Assembly: GCA_002722095.1 (NCBI GenBank)
Contig: PBKG01000006.1
Coordinates: forward strand, 350,669 to 414,668
Source of the DNA: Rhodospirillaceae bacterium
GTDB lineage: Bacteria; Pseudomonadota; Alphaproteobacteria; UBA8366
Length of the DNA: 64,000 bases
Direction of reading: 5' to 3'
Shown here: positions 34,953 to 43,401 of the stretch, piece by piece
How the letters are laid out: every line of letters begins with the position of its first letter
Position numbering within the stretch: the stretch's first letter is position 1
Made by a program: the position numbers and the translations under genes
Notes under the pieces: model-generated
Databases searched by the model: none
Told to the model about the DNA's origin: nothing
The model's input: only the letters and a program-made list of their open reading frames with translations

Positions 34953-36337
34953 AGGTACGCACCCTCGCGGGCTGGAACGCTTGGGTTTGGAACAACGGCA
35001 TGCTCCAGCGCGCCGGAAAGACTATTTGCCATCGCCTGGTCCACGCGCACCTTTTCGAGACGGCCGATCAAACGCGCCGGCGCATTGACGTGCACAGGAT
35101 GCATATAAGGTGAACGGCCGATTATCTGGCCCGAATGTTTACCGGATCCATCGAACAAAACATCCAGAACCGCGCCCGTTTGCTCCTTCAGAAAAGCGTC
35201 CTGTTGCGCGCGCAGCAATTGCTGCAAGCCGGAGAGGCGTTCTGTCTTGGCCTTTTCCTCAACCTGCACGCCCTTGTCCGCAGCAGGAGTGCCCGGCCGC
35301 GGGCTGTATTTAAACGAATAGGCCTGAACGAACCCGATTTCGTTGACCAGCTTCAGCGTCTGCGCGAAATCAACGTCCTCTTCACCGGGGAAGCCGACAA
35401 TGAAATCAGAAGAGAGGACCAGGTCCGGACGAGCGTCGCGCAACTTCTCTACAATGCGCCTGTATTCGTCTGCGCTGTGACGCCGGTTCATGGCAGCAAG
35501 AATTTTATCCGACCCGGATTGCACCGGGAGATGCAGGAACGGCATCAATTGTGGCACCTCGCCATGGGCTGTGATCAGCTCATCATCCATATCCACCGGA
35601 TGACTGGTGGTGTAGCGAATGCGCGCCAACCCATCGATTTCGGCAAGATGGCGAACAAGTCGTCCGAGCCGCCACTCGTTTCCCGTCGGCGATTCGCCAT
35701 GCCAAGCATTAACGTTTTGCCCGAGCAGGGTGATTTCTCGCGCCCCATCGTCAACCAGCCGCCGGGCTTCGGCAGTAATTGAGGTTACCGAACGTGACTG
35801 TTCCGCGCCTCGCGTGTAGGGCACGACGCAAAAGGTGCAAAACCGATCGCAACCTTCTTGAATTGTCAGAAAACGCGATACGGTGCCCTGTTTACGCTCT
35901 TCGGCAAGGAAATCGAATTTGTCTTCGACCGGAAAATCCGTATCTACGATGCGCCGACCTGTCGTTGTCGCTTCTTCGACCATAGCCGGCAACCGGTGAT
36001 AGGTCTGTGGGCCGAACACCATATCCACATAGGGCGCTCGTGCGAGAATTTCTCGCCCTTCGGCTTGGGCCACACAGCCAGCAACGGCAATTAGCATTTT
36101 TTCGTCACCGTTCCCGCGTTCGGATTTCAGATGCGCTAAACGACCGAGTTCTGAATAGACCTTCTCCGCGGCTTTTTCGCGAATGTGGCATGTATTGAGA
36201 ATGATCAAGTCTGCCCCGTCCGGCGCCCCGGTTTGGGCATAACCCACCGGCGCCAAAAGATCTGCCATACGATCGGAATCGTAGACATTCATTTGGCATC
36301 CATAGGTTTTGATAAAAACCGATTTGCCCAAATTCAA
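34949..36337 (-). CDS. miaB: tRNA-2-methylthio-N6-dimethylallyladenosine synthase
   Basis: Radical-SAM enzyme adding a methylthio group to i6A37 of tRNAs. 462 residues. N-terminal Fe-S cluster cysteines in TYGCQMN, NTCHIRE and AGCVAQ; the radical-SAM cluster in [17 protein letters not shown] (CxxxCxxC). A C-terminal TRAM domain covers about 380-445. First gene of the miaB-phoH-ybeY-corC-lnt run. A leader hairpin CGCCCT-16-AGGGCG (36352-36379) lies 15-42 bases upstream. Confidence 0.96.
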   Translation of the reverse strand: MNLGKSVFIKTYGCQMNVYDSDRMADLLAPVGYAQTGAPDGADLIILNTCHIREKAAEKVYSELGRLAHLKSERGNGDEKMLIAVAGCVAQAEGREILARAPYVDMVFGPQTYHRLPAMVEEATTTGRRIVDTDFPVEDKFDFLAEERKQGTVSRFLTIQEGCDRFCTFCVVPYTRGAEQSRSVTSITAEARRLVDDGAREITLLGQNVNAWHGESPTGNEWRLGRLVRHLAEIDGLARIRYTTSHPVDMDDELITAHGEVPQLMPFLHLPVQSGSDKILAAMNRRHSADEYRRIVEKLRDARPDLVLSSDFIVGFPGEEDVDFAQTLKLVNEIGFVQAYSFKYSPRPGTPAADKGVQVEEKAKTERLSGLQQLLRAQQDAFLKEQTGAVLDVLFDGSGKHSGQIIGRSPYMHPVHVNAPARLIGRLEKVRVDQAMANSLSGALEHAVVPNPSVPAREGAYL

Positions 36338-36351
36338 ATCCCCACCGGATA

Positions 36352-36379
36352 CGCCCTGCGGAACCTCGTCCGGAGGGCG
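36352..36379 (-). repeat. Hairpin CGCCCT-16-AGGGCG just upstream of miaB
   Basis: Six-base perfect arms (36352-36357, 36374-36379), with an inner CGG/CCG pairing. No T-run follows, so it is a leader structure rather than a terminator for olsA. Purpose unknown. Confidence 0.35.
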
Positions 36380-36480
36380 TGAAGGGCAACTGCAGTGATC
36401 ATTTGTCGAACTTTTTCCAACAAATTGGTTTCAGAAGGCATTTTACCTGCAACTAAATCTACAGTTCCACATGTGAAATA

Positions 36481-36492
36481 GTCTTGCAAGAC
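36481..36492. repeat. 12-base perfect palindrome GTCTTGCAAGAC
   Basis: Self-complementary sequence beginning 6 bases past the olsA stop codon in the gap to miaB. It could be a protein site or a very short transcript-end stem; no T-run is attached. Confidence 0.3.
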
Positions 36493-36497
36493 CAGCG

Positions 36498-37334
36498 TTA
36501 TACCAAATCCGCCTCAGCAACGGATTCACCAGGCGATACAGCAAGCGCCCTTTCTGCGCGTCCCTGCAACGCTGAGGATAAGCCCACGGCCACCGCCCGC
36601 TCGCAATGTTCCGCCAATTCCTTGCGCGAAGCAAATTCGGCCATTTTTACCGGCGGGTGGAAAATTATGTCGATACCAAGCTGACCGGCGCCCAGCAACT
36701 GCCAGAAATGTCCGATCATATCCATATCCCCGTACCAAGCGAAAATTGGGCGCAACCGTCGACCCATCGCCATATCGTCCAGTTCGGTGTAACCGATAGT
36801 GACCGGCTGGATAGTAAGCGGCATACCATCAGCTTCCCATTCGGCAGCGCTAAAAAGTGCGCTTTTAAAGGGCCGAACGAATGTCCCGCTATTGCTGGTG
36901 CCTTCGGCGAACAGGATCAAACTGTCGCCCTCGGATAGCCGTTGAAACAGCTCTTCACGCTGAGCGCGGATTTTCCTTCGATCGCGTTCGATGAATACGG
37001 TCCTTTGAAGTTTGCAAAGGATGCCGAATAACGGCCAATCCATGATCTCCGCCTTGGCAATAAAAGTCGCGGGAAGAATCGAACCGACCGCGGGGATATC
37101 CAAATAGGAAGTATGATTGGCGACGTAGAGCGTCGGAACATCCATTGCGGGCTGGCCATGACATTGTACTTTCATGCCTATCGCCCACCGGCACCATTTG
37201 TGCCAGGTGTGACCCCATCTATAGCTCGATCGTAGACCCAACAATTGCGCAGGGCCCTGGACCAGGATGATAAACGCGAAAATGGAGAGCAGCGCGATTG
37301 ACCGCCTGAGAGCGAGGAAGTGTGACGTTTGCAT
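36498..37334 (-). CDS. olsA: PlsC-type acyltransferase, probable lyso-ornithine lipid O-acyltransferase
   Basis: 278 residues with an N-terminal membrane segment (IALLSIFAFIILVQGPAQLLG). The acyltransferase H-x4-D motif is NHTSYLDI, and the second block is FAEGTSNSGTFVRPFKSALF. General PlsC enzymes make phosphatidic acid, but this gene lies 20 bases downstream of an OlsB homologue, the arrangement expected for OlsA, which adds the second acyl chain of ornithine lipids. The substrate assignment therefore rests on context. Confidence 0.8.
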   Translation of the reverse strand: MQTSHFLALRRSIALLSIFAFIILVQGPAQLLGLRSSYRWGHTWHKWCRWAIGMKVQCHGQPAMDVPTLYVANHTSYLDIPAVGSILPATFIAKAEIMDWPLFGILCKLQRTVFIERDRRKIRAQREELFQRLSEGDSLILFAEGTSNSGTFVRPFKSALFSAAEWEADGMPLTIQPVTIGYTELDDMAMGRRLRPIFAWYGDMDMIGHFWQLLGAGQLGIDIIFHPPVKMAEFASRKELAEHCERAVAVGLSSALQGRAERALAVSPGESVAEADLV

Positions 37335-37354
37335 AGGAATTGCGGACGCTGGCC

Positions 37355-38218
37355 CTAAATCGAATGTAAATCCGAGCCGTCCCGTTCGAAATGTCGGGCG
37401 TATTTATCCGTGATCAGCTTCGTCTGTACTACAATACAAACATCCGTCGTATTGAATTGTTCGTCGATCACGACACCGTCACCGACAAATCCGCCAATTC
37501 GTAAATAACCTTTAATCAGCGGCGGAACGGATTTGAGGCCTGCTTTACGGTCGATCTCATTGACCGAGATCCTGTTCATATCGACAAACCTGGCGGGAAC
37601 CGCCCGCGGGCGAATTTCCGCCGGCGCCAAATGGTGGTGGTACAAATAGGATAAAGGCAATTTCAACGCATCCGGATCGCAGCCCGGCAAACTCGCGCAA
37701 CCGAACATGATACGGATGTCGTGTGCGACGCAATATGCGGCAATCCCATCCCACAACAAATTAATCACCCGGCGATCACGATACGCCGCATCGACGCAGG
37801 ATCTGCCCAACTCTAGAATTTCATCCGGCAAGGCCGTCAAAACATCAATGTCATATTCGTCAGACGAATAAAACGTACCGCAGGCCTGGGCTGCGTCTCG
37901 CCGGATTAGACGGTAGGTGCCAACCACCGATTCGGGACCGTCACCCAATTCTTTATCCAAAACCAGCAAATGATCTGCAAATTCGTCATATTGATCGAAA
38001 TCTCTCTTCCGCAGCGCCATTTCCGCGGTAGCCTGGGCCTCCATTTCCTCATAGAAAATCCGGTAGCGCAGCGACAAAGCCGCATCGATCTCATCCCAAT
38101 TCCGCGCCAAACGTACTGCCAGGCTACCTTTTTCGATCGCGAATTCCGCAGCCGCGCGCGCATATGCCGTGGTTTCAGGATCGAAAACAGATTGGGAGAT
38201 CGATTGTGTCATGATCAA
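37355..38218 (-). CDS. olsB: Probable L-ornithine N-alpha-acyltransferase OlsB (GNAT fold)
   Basis: 287 residues of the OlsB/hemolysin-like GNAT family, which transfers a 3-hydroxyacyl chain from ACP to ornithine, the first step of phosphorus-free ornithine lipids. Family blocks: LARNWDEIDAALSLRYRIFYEEM, FDQYDEFADHLLVLD, VGTYRLIRRDAA, ELGRSCVDAAYRDRRVINLLW and the C-terminal VPPLIKGYLRIGGFVGDG in consecutive regions. Paired with olsA downstream. The upstream 416-base gap should contain its promoter, with AT-rich ATATAT sequence about 40 bases before the start. Confidence 0.83.
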   Translation of the reverse strand: MIMTQSISQSVFDPETTAYARAAAEFAIEKGSLAVRLARNWDEIDAALSLRYRIFYEEMEAQATAEMALRKRDFDQYDEFADHLLVLDKELGDGPESVVGTYRLIRRDAAQACGTFYSSDEYDIDVLTALPDEILELGRSCVDAAYRDRRVINLLWDGIAAYCVAHDIRIMFGCASLPGCDPDALKLPLSYLYHHHLAPAEIRPRAVPARFVDMNRISVNEIDRKAGLKSVPPLIKGYLRIGGFVGDGVVIDEQFNTTDVCIVVQTKLITDKYARHFERDGSDLHSI

Positions 38219-38634
38219 ACGGTAACTCGGCGTTATTCCCAGTTTGGTCCACTATATATTACCATTTTGTGACAGTTTTCGTCTTGCTCCCCTTTTTTTT
38301 GTGAAAGGCCTACTGCGGAAATAAATTCAATATATGGTCAACGGCCCACCGAACCCGGAATTCCGCTACTTTTTCGCTAAATAATTCGACCGGGCTAGTG
38401 CGAAGATTCGCTGGATTCGCCGCCACTCCGCTCGATCGGATAATTGTGAGATCGTTCAAATTGGCTTCGAAAGGCTTGAAAATTTAGCATTCGCGGTCCT
38501 GTTTTTGGCGGAATCGCCCATAGATCGGGCCGCTATGGCTGCCGCTTCCGAGCCAAACCGAAAAACACCACAGAAAGCTGCGCGCCGCAGGGACGCACAG
38601 CCCGATTTACACGATTTTTCGGTATTCTAATGTA
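38219..38634. other. 416-base gene-free region between olsB and mucR
   Basis: No coding frame with family character and no RNA gene recognised. It holds a T-run near 38288-38300, AT-rich promoter-like sequence close to olsB, and near the mucR end a small stem CTGCG-CGC-CGCAG (38578-38590) that could be a weak mucR transcript-end structure without a U tract. Confidence 0.5.
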
Positions 38635-39066
38635 TTAGATTTCGCTTCTACGCCGCGAACGAGTGCCGAGACCGATTTCCTTGGCCAGCCGGCTCCGCTG
38701 CTTGGCATAATTCGGCGCAACCATCGGATAATCCGGCGAAAGCCCCCAGCGCTCGCGATATTCCTCCGGCGTCATATTGTAGGCGGTTTTCAAATGCCGC
38801 TTCAGCATCTTCAGTTTCTTTCCGTCCTCCAAACAGACGATATAGTCCGGTGTAATGGACTTCTTCAGCGGAACCGCCGGCGTCGGCCGATCGGATGCTC
38901 CGCCGTCGATCCCACCGATCGCCGCCAGCGTCTTATAAATTTGTTCGATTAATCCCGGAAGATCAGAAATTGCGACTGTGTTATTGGAAACATGCGCGGC
39001 CACGATCTCCGAGGTATAACCAAGAAGATCTTCGCGTTTGACCTCTGCGGCCGAAGTCTCGGTCAT
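38635..39066 (-). CDS. MucR/Ros-family transcriptional regulator with degenerate zinc finger
   Basis: 143 residues. N-terminal oligomerisation region (LLGYTSEIVAAHVSNNTVAISDLPGLI in two blocks), C-terminal Ros-type DNA-binding domain DYIVCLEDGKKLKMLKRHLK and NMTPEEYRERWGLSPDYPMV. In Ros the zinc is held by Cys-x2-Cys...His...His. Here C78 and H91 remain, but the second Cys is D81 and the histidines expected near 95-96 are Ala-Tyr, so zinc binding is doubtful. MucR proteins act as H-NS-like silencers of AT-rich DNA and control exopolysaccharide, motility and cell-cycle genes in other alphaproteobacteria. Confidence 0.93.
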   Translation of the reverse strand: MTETSAAEVKREDLLGYTSEIVAAHVSNNTVAISDLPGLIEQIYKTLAAIGGIDGGASDRPTPAVPLKKSITPDYIVCLEDGKKLKMLKRHLKTAYNMTPEEYRERWGLSPDYPMVAPNYAKQRSRLAKEIGLGTRSRRRSEI

Positions 39067-39112
39067 CTTTCATTGCCCCTGTTTTTGTTTTGCCACTTTC
39101 GTGACTTGCCAC

Positions 39113-39125
39113 CGGTAATTTACCG
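39113..39125. promoter_or_regulatory. Inverted repeat CGGTAA-T-TTACCG upstream of mucR
   Basis: Six-base perfect arms around one T, 47-59 bases before the mucR start, in a 234-base AT-rich gap (39067-39300) that has no gene. MucR proteins autoregulate at AT-rich sites, so this is a candidate operator; the binding protein is not known. Confidence 0.4.
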
Positions 39126-39300
39126 ATCACACAATTCGCCAAATTATTTGATTTTCGGCTTTTTCAGAATTTCTCGGAAATTATAACCGAATGAGTCCCA
39201 CTAATCACCAAGAAATGTCTGTAAAAACCATTGTAACAAGCAACGACGACAAACATCAAGGTATGGATACTGATTCATTACCAGCACCAATAATCTAATT

Positions 39301-39765
39301 TTACAGCATCGATTTCATGATCAATGCATCTACTAATTCACGGTTTGCGCGCCTGTAGTAATTTTTTCGCCGGCCGATTTCGACATATCCGAGTTTTTTG
39401 TACAGTTGCTCCGCTGCCGCATTGTCGGCACCTACTTCCAGGAATATCATTTTCGCACCGGCGGTGCGCGCTTGTGCAGATACGGCGGCCATCAAAGCTT
39501 GCGCAACCCCGAGGCGGCGAAAATCCGGCGCTACACCCACGCTCAGCACTTCCGCCTCTTCGCACACCACGCGCGCCAATAAAAACCCGGCTGGGTGCAA
39601 CACCTCGTCCTTGGCACACTCCGCAAGCAACGCCCAGCAGCCGGAAGGTGCGAGAAGGTTCTCTATCGAAACCAGTGGCCAAGGTTCGTCGAAACTTTCG
39701 CCATATAAAGCTGCCACCACCGGCCAGTAAGGTCGGTCGGCATTGCTGATACGAATATCGGCCAA
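39301..39765 (-). CDS. rimI: Ribosomal-protein-alanine N-acetyltransferase RimI-like
   Basis: GNAT acetyltransferase, classically acetylating the N-terminus of ribosomal protein S18. 154 residues. The acetyl-CoA segment is VGVAPDFRRLGVAQALM, followed by FLEVGADNAAAEQLYKKLGY and IGRRKNYY, which are typical of RimI. It starts 14 bases after the tsaB stop; tsaB-rimI pairing is common. Confidence 0.9.
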   Translation of the reverse strand: MADIRISNADRPYWPVVAALYGESFDEPWPLVSIENLLAPSGCWALLAECAKDEVLHPAGFLLARVVCEEAEVLSVGVAPDFRRLGVAQALMAAVSAQARTAGAKMIFLEVGADNAAAEQLYKKLGYVEIGRRKNYYRRANRELVDALIMKSML

Positions 39766-39779
39766 TTCGATTCTCCGCT

Positions 39780-40469
39780 CTATTTCGTTGCCGGAAGCGT
39801 CACGCTCGGCGAACGTAAATAAAGCGGCTCCGCATCACCCAGAACACCATTCTGTAACCGCTCGGCAGCAAGAGAGACGAACTCCCCGGCTATCGGCATG
39901 ATCGATCCTATGCTTTGGGAGTTCGGGCCGCCCGCCTCAGCCAGTGCCAGCGCCAACCGCTCCGCTCCATCGCCGACCAAGGTGACCGGTTCGGATGGCA
40001 AGTGGGCCAGCACTTGCTCTGCAGTCAGGGCCGACGGAGCCATCGCCGCAGTGCCTGCATGATCGAACAGCTGGATATAAAAGTCGTCCCGTTTTGTTTC
40101 GAGCGCGACAAGAAGTGGCGTCTTTACGGTTGGCGATTGCCAGTGAACCGCGTCGATTGTCGTCAGACCTATAATCGGTAGTTGGCGAGGTAACGCCAGT
40201 GCACGCGCCATGGCTAAGCCAATGCGTACGCCTGTGAAGGTGCCAGGCCCGACGGTCACCGAAATCGCATCCAATTCAGCGAAACCATCGCGCAAGACCG
40301 GCGCCTCTTCGAAAAGGTCTGCTATCATCGGCGCCAGTGCCTCAGCCTGGCCACGCACCATCACTTCATGACGCGCGGCAACCACGTCGCCTGCAACCCA
40401 AAGCGCCGCGGAGCAAGCATTCGCAGCAGTGTCGAACGCGAGAATTTTTATGGATTTATCCGAATTCAA
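39780..40469 (-). CDS. tsaB: tRNA N6-threonylcarbamoyladenosine biosynthesis protein TsaB
   Basis: Non-catalytic partner of TsaD in t6A37 synthesis. 229 residues of the ASKHA fold: AFDTAANACSAALWV at the start, the dimer region GQAEALAPMIADLFEEA, and VTVGPGTFTGVRIGLAMARA. TsaD, TsaC and TsaE are not in the window. The 64-base gap to the divergent plus-strand gene holds both promoters. Confidence 0.93.
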   Translation of the reverse strand: MNSDKSIKILAFDTAANACSAALWVAGDVVAARHEVMVRGQAEALAPMIADLFEEAPVLRDGFAELDAISVTVGPGTFTGVRIGLAMARALALPRQLPIIGLTTIDAVHWQSPTVKTPLLVALETKRDDFYIQLFDHAGTAAMAPSALTAEQVLAHLPSEPVTLVGDGAERLALALAEAGGPNSQSIGSIMPIAGEFVSLAAERLQNGVLGDAEPLYLRSPSVTLPATK

Positions 40470-40533
40470 AAATCCCTCATAAATATCCGGACTTGCCCAG
40501 ATGTTTGGGTTTATCGCTTTGTTTTAAACGGAT

Positions 40534-41613
40534 TTGGTTTTTTTGGCATTTATCGTGACACAAGTGGAACGCATCGAATCCTTCTTGCAAAGGTCCCTGA
40601 GACTAGGAATTCTTTGCGGGGTTTGCCTCGTAGCCATGGCAGAAAGATCCGGCGCCACCGAATCAGCGATCGGACTTCTTTATCACCGGTTCGCGGAATC
40701 CGATCATCCAGCAACGTCATTAAGTGTCGAAAAATTCTCCTCGCATATCAAAGAATTGAACTCCGGCGAGTATACAGTTCTGCCACTAGCCGATTTAATC
40801 GATAAGCTCGAAAAACAAGAACCGCTGCCCAAGCGCGCCGTGGTTATCACCATCGACGATGCCTATGTCTCGGTCTACAAGCATGCGTGGCCGTTACTAA
40901 AAAAAGCGGCCTTGCCCGTTACTCTTTTCCTCACCACACAACCGGTTGACAGCGGCCAGCAGGGATATCTCTCCTGGGAGCAATTGAAGGAAATGACCGG
41001 GGCAGGCGTCACGATAGGTCTAAAGGCCCATAGCCAAGCACGGCTTTCCACACAGTCGCCAGAAGCAATTAGGCGAGAGATCGAGACCGCTTCAGATTTG
41101 GTTCGCAAAAACCTGAATGTTACGCCTGTCGCTTTTGCCTTCCCCTACGGCCTTGCCAGTAGACAAGCGCAGAGGATTGTCTATGCCGCTGGCTACAAGG
41201 CCGCCTTCGGGCAACATTCCGGTGTGCTTCATCGAAGAACCGATCGGTTTTTTCTTCCGCGCTTTTCCTTTACCGACGCCTATGGCGATCTCAAAAGGTT
41301 TCGGACCGTGGTCAATGCGGCCCCATTGCCGATCACAGATTTAACGCCGAGCAATCCACTATTGGCTGACGCCGACAATCCGCCCAATCTCGGTTTTACT
41401 GTTTTGCAAAATGTCGAAAATCTTAGCCGGCTTGCCTGCTATCATTCGAAATTCGGCAAACTGAAATTACAGCGCCTTGGTACGAGCCGTATAGAAATAC
41501 GTTTCCAGAAAGCATTCCCTCCAGGACGGTCGCGCATCAATTGCACAATGCTCACGCCTAGCGCACGTTGGCGCTGGTTCGGGATGCAATATTACTTGCC
41601 CGCACCTCAATAG
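40534..41613 (+). CDS. Exported polysaccharide-deacetylase-like (CE4/NodB fold) protein, probably inactive
   Basis: 359 residues from a TTG; GTG at 40555 is an equally possible start. A signal peptide is visible (LRLGILCGVCLVAMAERSGA). The NodB domain starts at about residue 45 (IGLLYHRFAESDHPATSLS). Motif 1 (TIDDAY) keeps the catalytic and metal aspartates. Motif 2, normally H-[ST]-x-x-H, reads GLKAHSQARLS, so the two metal-binding histidines are Lys and Gln. Motif 3 AFPYG is present. A C-terminal part of about 110 residues is unassigned. It is the only plus-strand gene between 18.7 and 53.4 kb. Confidence 0.8.
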   Translation: MVFLAFIVTQVERIESFLQRSLRLGILCGVCLVAMAERSGATESAIGLLYHRFAESDHPATSLSVEKFSSHIKELNSGEYTVLPLADLIDKLEKQEPLPKRAVVITIDDAYVSVYKHAWPLLKKAALPVTLFLTTQPVDSGQQGYLSWEQLKEMTGAGVTIGLKAHSQARLSTQSPEAIRREIETASDLVRKNLNVTPVAFAFPYGLASRQAQRIVYAAGYKAAFGQHSGVLHRRTDRFFLPRFSFTDAYGDLKRFRTVVNAAPLPITDLTPSNPLLADADNPPNLGFTVLQNVENLSRLACYHSKFGKLKLQRLGTSRIEIRFQKAFPPGRSRINCTMLTPSARWRWFGMQYYLPAPQ

Positions 41614-41639
41614 CTTGGTGCGGCTACATCGTTAGCGCT

Positions 41640-41666
41640 GGATTCTGATGGAGTTACTCAGAATCC
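41640..41666 (-). repeat. 9-base-pair stem-loop at the 3' end of nfu
   Basis: GGATTCTGA (41640-41648) and TCAGAATCC (41658-41666) are perfect complements with a 9-base loop; the stem includes the nfu stop codon and last codons. It lies between convergent genes and may protect or end the transcript, but no T-run follows on either strand. Confidence 0.5.
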
Positions 41667-42230
41667 GACCGCACGGACCTCGACGACTTCCGGAATATAG
41701 TGTTTGAGCATGTTTTCAATGCCCATTTTCAAGGTTGCCGTCGAACTCGGACAGCCGGAACAAGCCCCTTGCATTTGCAAATAGACGATACCTTCGTCGA
41801 AACTTTCGAAAACGATATCGCCGCCATCCATGGCGACCGCCGGACGAACGCGGGTATCGATTAACTCTTTGATCTGATCGACCACTTCATCGTCTTCTTC
41901 GGAGCTTCCGGAAGACGTCGCCGTCGCCTCAGCCGCTTCGACTTCGTTCATCACGGGCAGGCCTGCGGTGAAGTGCTCCATAATCGCGCCGAGCACCGAA
42001 GGTTTCAGTACATGCCACTCTTTGACGTCGTTCTTGGTGACGGTAATAAAGTCGCTGCCGAAAAAAACCGCCTCGACGCCGTCGACGCCGAACAGACGGG
42101 CAGCCAATGGCGAACGCGATTCTGCCTCGCTAACTTCAGTGAAATCCGCGGTTCCCGTCTCGATTACCGAACGGCCCGGCAGAAACTTCATCGTCGCAGG
42201 ATTGGGAGTCGCCTCAGTTTGGATAAACAT
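41658..42230 (-). CDS. NFU-type iron-sulfur cluster carrier protein
   Basis: 190 residues with an N-terminal Nfu_N domain (MFIQTEATPNPATMKFLPG, VFFGSDFITVTK) and a C-terminal NifU domain (IDTRVRPAVAMDGGDIVFE) carrying the cluster-binding CxxC in GACSGCPSSTATLK. The two are joined by an acidic serine-rich linker (about 100-120). It carries and delivers Fe-S clusters to target proteins, such as the radical-SAM enzymes. It lies downstream of trpS, as in many alphaproteobacteria. Confidence 0.94.
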   Translation of the reverse strand: MFIQTEATPNPATMKFLPGRSVIETGTADFTEVSEAESRSPLAARLFGVDGVEAVFFGSDFITVTKNDVKEWHVLKPSVLGAIMEHFTAGLPVMNEVEAAEATATSSGSSEEDDEVVDQIKELIDTRVRPAVAMDGGDIVFESFDEGIVYLQMQGACSGCPSSTATLKMGIENMLKHYIPEVVEVRAVGF

Positions 42231-42316
42231 TCTCGGTCTCCTTAAAGCCGGTTAGCGCCTCTATACCTAAGAAATGGGCGTTTCGGGCATTCAGGTCAAG
42301 CGTAAAGCCTTTGTAT

Positions 42317-43315
42317 TTAAGTGCCAACGAAGCCAATTGTTCGATAAACCTCGGCCATTACCGGGGCAGAAACCGCCCGCGCCCGCTCTCCGCCCTTGAT
42401 CAGGACATCATCTATATAGGCTTGATCGGCGACTAATTTCTGCATTTCACCGTTTATCGGCCCCAACACCGTGACCGCCAAGTCGGTCAATTCCTGCTTG
42501 AAGGCGGAAAATTGCTTGCCCGCATTCGCCGCTACCGCGTCATCGCGACTAAGGTCTGCGAGCGCTGCGTATATACCGATCAAATTTTCCGCCTCGGGAC
42601 GATCCGCCAAGCCATCCGACGATGAGGGCAACGGCTCGGGGTCGGTCTTCGCCTTGCGGATTTTCTGTGCGATCGTATCTGCGTCATCGGTGAGGTTGAT
42701 ACGGCTATATTCCGAAGGGTCCGATTTCGACATTTTGTTGCTGCCGTCTCGAAGCGACATCACCCGCGTCGCTGCTCCGAGAATCAACGGCTCGGGTAGC
42801 GGGAATAATTCACTATTGAAATCATTGTTGAATTTTTGAGCAATGTCGCGGGCCAGTTCCAGGTGCTGCTTTTGGTCATCGCCCACCGGCACGTGTGTGG
42901 CCTGATAGGCAAGAATGTCGGCAGCCATCAGATTGGGATAGGCGTAAAGCCCGACCGAAGCGTTTTCGCGGTGTTTGCCGGCTTTTTCCTTGAACTGGGT
43001 CATCCGATTGAGCCACCCAAGGCGGGCGACGCAGTTGAATATCCAAGCCAGGCTCGCATGATCAGGATTCTGGCTCTGATTGAAAAGAATATGCTTTTCC
43101 GGATCAATTCCGGCGGCGATTAACCCAGCAACTACCTCGCGGGTGCTGGCAGTAAGTTCGGCGGGATCCTGCGCGACGGTAATCGCATGCAAATCGACGA
43201 CACAGTAAATGCAGTCATAGTCCTCCTGCAGCGCGACCCAATTTCGGATCGCACCCAGATAATTTCCGAGATGAAGATTCCCAGTCGGCTGAACGCCGGA
43301 AAAAACGCGTTTCAT
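42317..43315 (-). CDS. trpS: Tryptophanyl-tRNA synthetase
   Basis: Class I synthetase charging tRNA-Trp. 332 residues. The HIGH-like motif is in [17 protein letters not shown] and the KMSKS motif in [11 protein letters not shown]. Other landmarks are [25 protein letters not shown] in consecutive blocks. In related genomes trpS usually follows murJ directly; here two GrdB-like genes lie between them, 86 bases upstream of this start. Confidence 0.96.
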   Translation of the reverse strand: MKRVFSGVQPTGNLHLGNYLGAIRNWVALQEDYDCIYCVVDLHAITVAQDPAELTASTREVVAGLIAAGIDPEKHILFNQSQNPDHASLAWIFNCVARLGWLNRMTQFKEKAGKHRENASVGLYAYPNLMAADILAYQATHVPVGDDQKQHLELARDIAQKFNNDFNSELFPLPEPLILGAATRVMSLRDGSNKMSKSDPSEYSRINLTDDADTIAQKIRKAKTDPEPLPSSSDGLADRPEAENLIGIYAALADLSRDDAVAANAGKQFSAFKQELTDLAVTVLGPINGEMQKLVADQAYIDDVLIKGGERARAVSAPVMAEVYRTIGFVGT

Positions 43316-43401
43316 GGTTCAGAGCCCTTCGCTTTGGACACGCGGGATGGCGCGGTTTACCGAAGCCGGGTTATCGCCGCTCGCGGTGCGGTGGTCAACA
43401 T

